The notes under the pieces are model-generated. The model was not told the origin of the DNA, ran no database searches, and saw only the letters and a list, made by a program, of their open reading frames with translations. Position numbers and translations under genes: made by a program. From NCBI GenBank assembly GCA_902477755.1, contig CABSIK010000023.1, positions 1 to 21,359 on the forward strand: a DNA stretch of 21,359 nucleotides. Direction: 5' to 3'. The DNA comes from an uncultured Clostridia bacterium. GTDB lineage: Bacteria > Bacillota > Clostridia > Lachnospirales > Anaerotignaceae. Shown here piece by piece: positions 16,261 to 21,359 of the stretch (position 1 is the first letter of the stretch; each line of letters begins with the position of its first letter).

Positions 16261-16291
16261 AAAAAAGGCATTTCATATAAATGCCTTTTTT
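16261..16291 (+). terminator. Terminator of lysR
   Basis: A 13-bp stem (16261-16273 with 16279-16291, 5-base loop) ending in a long T-run, about 45 bases after the lysR stop. It means the transporter gene has its own promoter. Confidence 0.88.
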
Positions 16292-16311
16292 TGTTTTATC
16301 AATAAATTAAA

Positions 16312-16337
16312 ATTATTGTTAAATAATTATTAATAAT
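16312..16337 (+). promoter_or_regulatory. Candidate LysR operator upstream of the YeiH-family gene
   Basis: An AT-only dyad centred on the perfect 10-bp palindrome AATAATTATT (16322-16331), flanked by ATTATT and AATAAT, lies directly upstream of the -35 (16338). LysR-type activators commonly bind such a dyad around -65 to -40. The low complexity makes chance symmetry possible. Confidence 0.4.
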
Positions 16338-16366
16338 TTTTCATTATCGTAATTCCATGTTATACT
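16338..16366 (+). promoter_or_regulatory. Promoter of the YeiH-family transporter
   Basis: TTTTCA (16338-16343) and TATACT (16361-16366) are separated by 17 bases, with a poor -35 as expected for an activator-dependent promoter. A leader of about 48 bases follows before the start codon. Confidence 0.55.
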
Positions 16367-16421
16367 AAATTTAACAAAAGATTGGTTGATTTTTCTAAAA
16401 TAAATTAAAGGAGTTGCGATT

Positions 16422-17444
16422 ATGTTACAAGTAAAAGAAAAAATCCCCGGCGTACTGTTATGTTTTCTGCTTTCACTGCCATGCTGGTGGCTAGGGCATA
16501 AGTTTCCTGTAATAGGTGCTCCCGTTTTTGCCATCGTCCTTGGGATGATCCTTACGCAGATCTTCCGGCAGAAAGGTGTCTTTCAGAAAGGGATTCAATA
16601 CACATCCAAAAAAATTCTGCAATACGCAGTTATTCTCCTTGGGTTCGGACTGAATCTGTCTGAGATCGCAATGGTTGGTGCAACTTCTTTGCCCATCATC
16701 GTTTCCACCATTGCTACATCTCTGATCGTATCTTATATCCTGCATCGCTTGATGCATATGGACGAAAACAGCTCTATCCTGATTGGCGTTGGTTCCTCCA
16801 TCTGCGGTGGTTCTGCCATTGCGGCAACTGCCCCTGTCATTGATGCCAACGACGAAGAAATCGCTCAGGCAATTTCCGTTATCTTCCTGTTCAATGTACT
16901 GGCAGCCCTGATCTTCCCTTCTCTGGGCGGCGCACTGGGTCTGACAAACGAAGGCTTTGGACTGTTTGCCGGAACTGCTGTCAATGATACATCTTCCGTA
17001 ACTGCAGCAGCTGCTGCATGGGATGGGATGCACCCCGGCGCAAACACACTGGAAATTGCAACCATTGTAAAACTGACTCGTACACTGGCAATCATTCCTA
17101 TTACACTGTTCTTGGCAGTATATAAAGCAAGAAGCAAAAAAACAGAGGCTTATGGCGGTTCTTATGAATTGAAAAAGATCTTCCCCTTCTTCATTCTCTT
17201 TTTCGTCCTTGCCTCCATCATCACCACTCTGTGCACCATGAGCGGTATTGACAGCAGCCTTTTCAATCCCTTGAAAACATTATCTAAATTCTTTATCGTC
17301 ATGGCAATGATGGCTATCGGTTTCAATACTGACATTGTGAAACTGGTAAAATCCGGCGGAAAACCTATTTTCATGGGTCTGTGCTGCTGGATCTGTATCT
17401 CTCTGGTAAGTCTGGGGATGCAGATGGCTTTAGGCTTACACTAA
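16422..17444 (+). CDS. yeiH: YeiH-family putative sulfate exporter
   Basis: A polytopic membrane protein of 340 residues with about nine to ten hydrophobic segments, of the YeiH/UPF0324 family (annotated as putative sulfate exporters on thin experimental evidence). Family marks seen are LGFGLNLSEI, GVGSSICGGSAIAATAPVI near 125-144, EIAQAISVIFLFNVLAALIFP, and GTAVNDTSSVTAAAAAW (about 185-201), followed by KLTRTLAIIPI. AAAGGAG lies about 7 bases before the ATG. It follows a LysR regulator gene but is separated from it by a terminator. The link with sulfur or taurine metabolism in related bacteria is known from context rather than from assay. Confidence 0.88.
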   Translation: MLQVKEKIPGVLLCFLLSLPCWWLGHKFPVIGAPVFAIVLGMILTQIFRQKGVFQKGIQYTSKKILQYAVILLGFGLNLSEIAMVGATSLPIIVSTIATSLIVSYILHRLMHMDENSSILIGVGSSICGGSAIAATAPVIDANDEEIAQAISVIFLFNVLAALIFPSLGGALGLTNEGFGLFAGTAVNDTSSVTAAAAAWDGMHPGANTLEIATIVKLTRTLAIIPITLFLAVYKARSKKTEAYGGSYELKKIFPFFILFFVLASIITTLCTMSGIDSSLFNPLKTLSKFFIVMAMMAIGFNTDIVKLVKSGGKPIFMGLCCWICISLVSLGMQMALGLH

Positions 17445-17477
17445 TCCCTCTTATTCTCCTATATAATTATAAAAACG

Positions 17478-17507
17478 AAAGATTCCGACATATTGTCGGA
17501 ATCTTTT
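17478..17507. terminator. Shared bidirectional terminator between the yeiH-type gene and spoIVA
   Basis: A perfect 13-bp stem (17478-17490 with 17494-17506, 3-base loop) flanked by T-runs in both directions lies between two convergent genes. The right arm and its T-run abut the spoIVA stop codon at 17512-17514. Confidence 0.9.
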
Positions 17508-17511
17508 GTTT

Positions 17512-18990
17512 TTATAAGATGATGCAAATCAATCCACCACTGCCTTCATTGACAATCTTTTGCAGGGTTTCCTGTAGTTTCATCTGGGCATCTTCCGGCA
17601 TACGATAGATTTTATTCTGCATACCATCGTTGACCATAGCACTTAATGTCCTCCCAAAGATATTCAAATCCCAAATTTTTTCCGGTTCTGATTCATAATC
17701 TGCAATGAGTTTATCAATGAATTCATGGGATTGTTCCTCATTGCCGATGATGGGAGAAACTTCTGTTTCCACATCTGCTTTGATCATGTGGATGGATTCC
17801 CCTTTGGCTCGAAGCTTGATGCCATAGCGATTGCCCTGTTTGAATACTTCCGGTTTTTCCAGTGTGATTTCCTCAAATGCCGGTGTTACCACACCATAGC
17901 CTTTCCGCCGCACATCTCCCAGAGCGCCGGAAATCTTATCATATTCCTTTTTTACCTGAGAAAGAAGTTTGATGGTTTCCACCAGTGAATAATCATTTTC
18001 AATGGGCAGATCCACCGTTTCACTGAGGATTTCATAAAACAGTCCATCACAAAAATTCAGTCCAATATCTGCTGCGCCTTCTCCCGGCAGCATGTGGTCT
18101 GTGTGGGCATTTTTTAAATGCTCTGCCTCAGACAACCCTGCCAATGCCGGTTCCACATCTTCCAGCCGATCTGTCTGCGCCATGAGTTTTTTCAGGGCTT
18201 CAATCATTTCCTGTTTCAGCCAATGGTCATCTTCTAAAGTTTCTACCCATCCGGGACAATAAAAGCGCAGTTCCTTCAAGGGGAAACGATAAAGAATTTT
18301 TTCCAGAATATTGCGGATGTCCTCTGCTTTCAATTGCGCAACATTCACCGCCAGTACAGGCACACCATACTGTTCTTCCATTTCTTTTCGCAGGTTTCTC
18401 GTTTCTTCTCCATAGGGCATGGCGGTATTCAGCAGTACCACAAAGGGTTTTCCCATTTCCTGCAATTCTTTGATGACGCGAGCTTCCGCTTCCAGATAAT
18501 TTTCCCGATCCAGCTCTGTCACACTGCCGTCTGTAGTCACCACAATACCTACAGTAGAATGATCGGTGATCACTTTTTTCGTCCCTGCCTCTGCTGCTTC
18601 CACAAATGGCATAGGCTCCTCAGACCAAGGTGTATGTACCATACGAGGCATTTCACCATCCATGTGTCCTTCTGCTTCCGGTACCAGATATCCTACGCAG
18701 TCGATCATCCGCACCCGAAAATCGGTATTTTCTCCCAAAGAAATTTCCACAGCTTCATTGGGCACAAATTTCGGCTCTGTTGTCATGATGGTTCTGCCGG
18801 AAGCAGATTGGGGCAGTTCATCCTTCGCCCGTTCCCGAATATAATTGTTTTCGATATTAGGCAGCACCAGCAAATCCATAAAACGCTTGATAAATGTGGA
18901 TTTTCCTGTACGGACAGGTCCAACCACGCCAATATAAATGTCTCCATTGGTTCTTTCCGCAATATCGCGATAAATGTCATAAGCTCCCAT
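17512..18990 (-). CDS. spoIVA: Stage IV sporulation protein A (coat morphogenetic ATPase)
   Basis: SpoIVA polymerises on the outer forespore membrane using ATP and forms the base on which the spore coat assembles; it is also needed for cortex formation. The ATG at 18990 (AGGAGGG 5-6 bases upstream) gives 492 residues, the same length as Bacillus subtilis SpoIVA. The N terminus has the Walker A motif GPVRTGKST at 24-32 in a TRAFAC-type NTPase domain, with the switch-like segment PQSASGRTIMTTEPKF, and DCVGYLVP (near 94-101) as the Walker B region. The conserved C-terminal end, which contacts the membrane via SpoVM, closes with VNEGSGGLICIIL. The 11 codons upstream of this start lack a ribosome site. 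Its presence, with a sigma-E-like promoter, indicates a spore-forming lineage. Confidence 0.97.
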   Translation of the reverse strand: MGAYDIYRDIAERTNGDIYIGVVGPVRTGKSTFIKRFMDLLVLPNIENNYIRERAKDELPQSASGRTIMTTEPKFVPNEAVEISLGENTDFRVRMIDCVGYLVPEAEGHMDGEMPRMVHTPWSEEPMPFVEAAEAGTKKVITDHSTVGIVVTTDGSVTELDRENYLEAEARVIKELQEMGKPFVVLLNTAMPYGEETRNLRKEMEEQYGVPVLAVNVAQLKAEDIRNILEKILYRFPLKELRFYCPGWVETLEDDHWLKQEMIEALKKLMAQTDRLEDVEPALAGLSEAEHLKNAHTDHMLPGEGAADIGLNFCDGLFYEILSETVDLPIENDYSLVETIKLLSQVKKEYDKISGALGDVRRKGYGVVTPAFEEITLEKPEVFKQGNRYGIKLRAKGESIHMIKADVETEVSPIIGNEEQSHEFIDKLIADYESEPEKIWDLNIFGRTLSAMVNDGMQNKIYRMPEDAQMKLQETLQKIVNEGSGGLICIIL

Positions 18991-19026
18991 TTTCTTCCCT
19001 CCTGTAAAATCGTATCCATACAATAC

Positions 19027-19055
19027 AATTTATGGAGGGAAAATCAGGAATAGAA
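19027..19055 (-). promoter_or_regulatory. Sigma-E-type promoter of spoIVA
   Basis: On the minus strand CATAAATT (19027-19034) matches the sigma-E -10 consensus CATACAHT at seven of eight positions. It is preceded at 14 bases by TTCTATT (19049-19055), five of seven with KMATATT. The transcript would start near 19020, about 30 bases before the spoIVA ATG. spoIVA is a known sigma-E gene in Bacillus. Confidence 0.6.
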
Positions 19056-19099
19056 CCAAAGGATTGTCTTTTTTCTGCCCATTCTTTGGAAATGCAGAC

Positions 19100-19128
19100 T
19101 TGTACTCTTAATCGGTTTCCTTTATAAT
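19100..19128 (+). promoter_or_regulatory. Sigma-A promoter of the His-rich protein gene
   Basis: TTGTAC (19100-19105) and a perfect TATAAT (19123-19128) are 17 bases apart. The -10 contains the first two bases of the upstream in-frame ATG (19127), so that ATG cannot be in the mRNA, which would begin near 19135. This is the main argument for the downstream TTG start. Confidence 0.65.
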
Positions 19129-19162
19129 GAAATGCGATATGAAAAGAAAGGAGTCCTGCCCT

Positions 19163-20743
19163 TTGCAGACAACAGCTTTGGAAGAAAAAATCAAACAACT
19201 TTCCGCAGATTATATTTATGAACAGGCAGTCGGCAGTTTGCTGCTGATGCTCATGAGCGCCATGGAAGATGTGGAAAAAGGCGATGCGCCTTTGCCTTAC
19301 ACCATACATGAAGATTTGCTGGCTATCAAAAAAGACATCCGTTCTTACCTTCTGTCTCTGGAAGATATTCTGGATGGTGAACAGGAAGATCGTACAGCTG
19401 CTTTGGAAGCCTGCATGGCAAAAAAAGAAGAACTGTTATCTATTTACGAAACAGTCTACAGCTATTTCTCCCAGTGGAATCTTTACTCCACACTGGTCAG
19501 TGATCAGGTTGCTCTGCGCAAGTACAAAGAAGAAGGCATCGAAGTAGAAAAAATCGACTGGTCTTTGTTCTTTGCAGACTGCCATGCTTTCATGGAAAGC
19601 GGTAACAACCTGCTGGAACAGAAGAACTACATGGGTCAGATTTTGAAATGCCTGCCTTTGCACATGGCACGGGATAAATATTACGACACCATCACACAGA
19701 GTCTGGAAGCAGCCTTTGCCGGCGAAAGCAAGGAATTCATCGAAAAATCCCTTCGTGCTTTTGAAGGCTTCTGCTGCCCGGAAACAAATCCTCTGTATGG
19801 CAAATACTTCGGCGAAGTTGCCACATGGCTGGGCGAAAAACGCATGCTCCTGCCTCATAAAATGGAAGATGAAGAACTGAGCAATCTTTACGAAGATTTG
19901 AAGGTAGTTTTGGAAAGTCTACAGGATGTGGAAGAATACTTCTCCTGTATCCTTCATGACCTAAACTCCCTGATCCTGCTGTTCTATCTCACTTACAGCT
20001 TCACAGACCTGACAGAACAGAATGCTACATACAGCGACCTGTACCATACAGTTTGCGAATTTTTAACAGGTGAACTGGATGCAACAGAACGGGAAGCTTA
20101 TCTGGATACACTGAACGAACAGTTGGAACAGGCTGTAGAACCTGTCATCGACAAAGCAAATACCATTGGCAAAGAAGAATACGAACTGCTGCAAAAAGTG
20201 GATACATTTGCTAACTTCACAGAAGACACTCAGAAAATCCTTATGATGGAAGACTTTATCCGTGAATGCTTCTTTGGTGATCTTAATGATGAATTATTCC
20301 AGTTCCATCTGCCGGAAGATCTGCCTGTGGCTACAGAAGAAGAAAAGAAAGCACTCTTTGCTGATTTCATCCAGAAAACACGCAGCTCTCTGGAAACATT
20401 GCCTGTACAGACCAGAAAGATTGCAATGCAGACTTTGATGGGTGCACTGCCTCCTGTTTACAGTGTATCTGAAGTCATGGAAATGGTCACAAACGCCATC
20501 GACTCCGCTTCTTCTCTGGAACAGAAAGCGCTGATCGTAGATAAAGTTGGTATGGTCTTCCAGGACAACCAGTATCAGTCCCTCACAGAACATGCTCATG
20601 ATCATCACCACGATCATGACTGCGGATGTGGACATGACCACCACGAACACCATGACCATGACTGTGGTTGTGGACATGACCACCATCATGAACATGACCA
20701 CCACTGTGGATGCGGACACGATCATCATCATGACCACCATTGA
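19163..20743 (+). CDS. Unrecognised helical protein with a C-terminal His/Asp/Cys metal-binding repeat tail
   Basis: I do not recognise this 526-residue protein. The body (about 1-476) has no signal peptide and no membrane segment I would trust; it looks almost wholly helical and acidic, rich in Leu, Glu, Tyr and Phe, with scattered CC, HDL and EEL patches. The last 50 residues (477-526) contain 25 His, 10 Asp and 6 Cys, arranged as three 14-residue units HDHxCGCGHDHHxx. Such tails bind nickel or zinc in SlyD, HypB, UreE and some ZIP/CDF transporters. The start is TTG at 19163, with AAAGGAG 9 bases upstream; the ATG at 19127 lies in the promoter. It is followed after 17 bases by a glyoxalase I gene with a strong ribosome site and no terminator between, so the two are probably co-transcribed. 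Alternatives are a cytosolic metal store, a metallochaperone or a spore component (spoIVA is divergent). Function unproven. Confidence 0.85.
   Translation: MQTTALEEKIKQLSADYIYEQAVGSLLLMLMSAMEDVEKGDAPLPYTIHEDLLAIKKDIRSYLLSLEDILDGEQEDRTAALEACMAKKEELLSIYETVYSYFSQWNLYSTLVSDQVALRKYKEEGIEVEKIDWSLFFADCHAFMESGNNLLEQKNYMGQILKCLPLHMARDKYYDTITQSLEAAFAGESKEFIEKSLRAFEGFCCPETNPLYGKYFGEVATWLGEKRMLLPHKMEDEELSNLYEDLKVVLESLQDVEEYFSCILHDLNSLILLFYLTYSFTDLTEQNATYSDLYHTVCEFLTGELDATEREAYLDTLNEQLEQAVEPVIDKANTIGKEEYELLQKVDTFANFTEDTQKILMMEDFIRECFFGDLNDELFQFHLPEDLPVATEEEKKALFADFIQKTRSSLETLPVQTRKIAMQTLMGALPPVYSVSEVMEMVTNAIDSASSLEQKALIVDKVGMVFQDNQYQSLTEHAHDHHHDHDCGCGHDHHEHHDHDCGCGHDHHHEHDHHCGCGHDHHHDHH
20609..20734 (+). 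repeat. Three tandem 42-bp repeats encoding HDHxCGCGHDHH units
   Basis: Units 20609-20650, 20651-20692 and 20693-20734 encode 14 residues each, and the CGCG codons start exactly 42 bases apart (20621, 20663, 20705). CGCG is encoded by three different codon sets (tgc gga tgt gga; tgt ggt tgt gga; tgt gga tgc gga). The repeats have thus drifted at synonymous sites while keeping the peptide, which points to selection on the protein rather than recent duplication. Confidence 0.9.
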
Positions 20744-20760
20744 TACAAAGGAGGAATCGT

Positions 20761-21132
20761 ATGAAATTTGCATTTAATCACTATAATTACAATGTTCTGG
20801 ATCTGGAAAAAAGCATGGCTTTCTATGAAGCTGCTCTGGGTCTGAAAGAAGTACGCCGGAAAGAAGCTCCCGATGGCAGCTGGAAACTGGTTTATCTGGG
20901 TGACGGCGTAACAGATTTTCAGTTGGAACTGACCTGGCTTCGTGACAGAAAAGAGCCTTACAACCTTGGAGAAAATGAATTCCATCTGGCTTTCACAGTT
21001 GCAGACTACGATGCTGCCCACGAAAAGCATAAAGAAATGGGCTGCATCTGTTTTGAAAACCCTGAAATGGGTATTTATTTCATCAATGACCCTGATAACT
21101 ACTGGCTGGAAATCGTACCAGAAAACCTGTAA
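20761..21132 (+). CDS. gloA: Glyoxalase I (lactoylglutathione lyase, VOC family)
   Basis: Isomerises the thiol hemithioacetal of methylglyoxal to the S-lactoyl thioester. The protein has 123 residues, in two VOC beta-alpha-beta-beta-beta halves. The four metal ligands of E. coli GloA (His5, Glu56, His74, Glu122) correspond to His7 (FNHYNYNV), Glu56 (QLELTW), His75 (EFHLAF) and Glu117 (YWLEIVP). Bacterial and clostridial enzymes of this short type are typically nickel-activated. The ATG at 20761 follows AAAGGAGG by 6 bases; the frame upstream to 20740 is not used. It lies 17 bases after the His-rich gene and is followed by a terminator. Low-GC Firmicutes often lack glutathione, so another thiol may be the cosubstrate. 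Other VOC functions are possible but the ligand set favours glyoxalase I. Confidence 0.85.
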   Translation: MKFAFNHYNYNVLDLEKSMAFYEAALGLKEVRRKEAPDGSWKLVYLGDGVTDFQLELTWLRDRKEPYNLGENEFHLAFTVADYDAAHEKHKEMGCICFENPEMGIYFINDPDNYWLEIVPENL

Positions 21133-21151
21133 TTCTCTATAAACAACCAAA

Positions 21152-21189
21152 AAAGCTGGAATTCTTGCAATAGAAAGGATTCCAGCTTT
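21152..21189 (+). terminator. Terminator of the His-rich protein/gloA operon
   Basis: A 15-bp stem (21152-21166 with 21175-21189, one G-U pair, 8-base loop) is followed by CTTATTTTC. It lies 19 bases after the gloA stop. It resembles the hairpins at 1-45 and 14392-14435. Confidence 0.85.
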
Positions 21190-21263
21190 CTTATTTTCAC
21201 TATTTTCTTAAAGGAAAACTACTTTGCACCTTTCTTGTTTGAAAAGAAATACAAATTTTTTCA

Positions 21264-21292
21264 TTGACAAAACCTTCCCTACCATGTATACT
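21264..21292 (+). promoter_or_regulatory. Promoter of the tRNA-Lys gene
   Basis: A perfect TTGACA (21264-21269) and TATACT (21287-21292) are separated by 17 bases, with start expected near 21299, about 9 bases before the tRNA 5' end. An A/T-rich stretch sits upstream of the -35, as in strong stable-RNA promoters. Confidence 0.8.
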
Positions 21293-21307
21293 TATTTTCG
21301 TTGGTAT

Positions 21308-21359
21308 GGGTCACTAGCTCAGTTGGTAGAGCACTGGACTTTTAATCCAGGTGTCTCGG
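21308..21359 (+). tRNA. tRNA-Lys (anticodon UUU), 3' part cut by the window end
   Basis: Acceptor 5' strand GGGTCAC (21308-21314), TA, D stem GCTC...GAGC (21317-21332), anticodon stem CTGGA/TCCAG (21334-21338, 21346-21350) with loop CTTTTAA; the anticodon TTT is at 21341-21343. The variable loop follows and the T arm is interrupted at the window edge. It reads AAA and AAG lysine codons. More tRNA genes may follow beyond the window. Confidence 0.93.

Noticed and set aside
19127..19162. ATG at 19127 as the start of the His-rich protein
   Set aside because: It overlaps the -10 hexamer TATAAT (19123-19128) and has no ribosome site. The TTG at 19163 lies 9 bases after AAAGGAG.
20609..20734. Regular repeats as a CRISPR array
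   Set aside because: Units are 42 bases with no unique spacers, are in frame within a coding region, and vary at synonymous sites.
20294..20773. Minus-strand frame encoding a Val/Met-rich repeat opposite the His tail
   Set aside because: It is the reverse complement of the His/Asp repeat. No promoter or ribosome site; the plus-strand gene has both.

Overview
The window comes from a low-to-moderate GC, endospore-lineage Firmicute, most likely a member of class Clostridia (a Lachnospirales/Anaerotignum-like gut anaerobe is my guess; the family-level call is inference). The reasons are strong AGGAGG-type ribosome sites, a complete stage IV sporulation gene (spoIVA), a SCIFF peptide with its radical-SAM maturase (a near-universal clostridial pair), and a Pol I whose proofreading site has lost key residues. 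There is no phage, IS, integrase or CRISPR signature. The window is chromosomal, densely coded (no gap above about 220 bases) and divided by intrinsic terminators.

Layout. 1-3.5 kb, minus strand: a secreted metallo-beta-lactamase-fold protein (85-1539), then the SCIFF locus, with the 46-residue precursor scfA (3239-3379, too short for ordinary ORF calling) followed by scfB (1758-3134). A strong hairpin lies between the two. 3.5-6.6 kb, minus: a PLP-dependent Orn/Lys/Arg decarboxylase-family protein, then a two-gene HAD phosphatase-panE unit with an ATGA overlap. 6.7-13.1 kb, minus: a tight five-gene run, polA-coaE-lytic transglycosylase-peptide-binding lipoprotein-galT, with gaps of 13 to 24 bases, ending in a terminator after galT. 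13.3-14.3 kb, plus: an orphan NMT1/THI5-like (NitT/TauA type) solute-binding lipoprotein. 14.5-15.2 kb, minus: an MgtC/SapB membrane protein, divergent from a LysR regulator (plus), which is followed by a YeiH-family transporter (plus). 17.5-19.0 kb, minus: spoIVA with a sigma-E-like promoter. 19.16-21.13 kb, plus: an unrecognised, probably helical 526-residue protein ending in a 50-residue His/Asp/Cys tail built from three 14-residue repeats, in an apparent operon with a glyoxalase I that keeps all four metal ligands. The window ends inside a tRNA-Lys(UUU) gene with a near-perfect promoter.

How the parts work together. Most genes are housekeeping: replication/repair, CoA synthesis (coaE and panE), galactose metabolism, wall turnover and sporulation. 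The two places most worth attention are (a) the His-rich protein plus glyoxalase I pair, which looks like a metal-loading or metal-storage partner coupled to a metal-dependent detoxification enzyme and which I do not recognise as a described system, and (b) the SCIFF locus, where a terminator between precursor and maturase probably sets their ratio. A smaller observation is a family of near-identical terminator hairpins with compensatory base changes at 1-45, 14392-14435 and 21152-21189.
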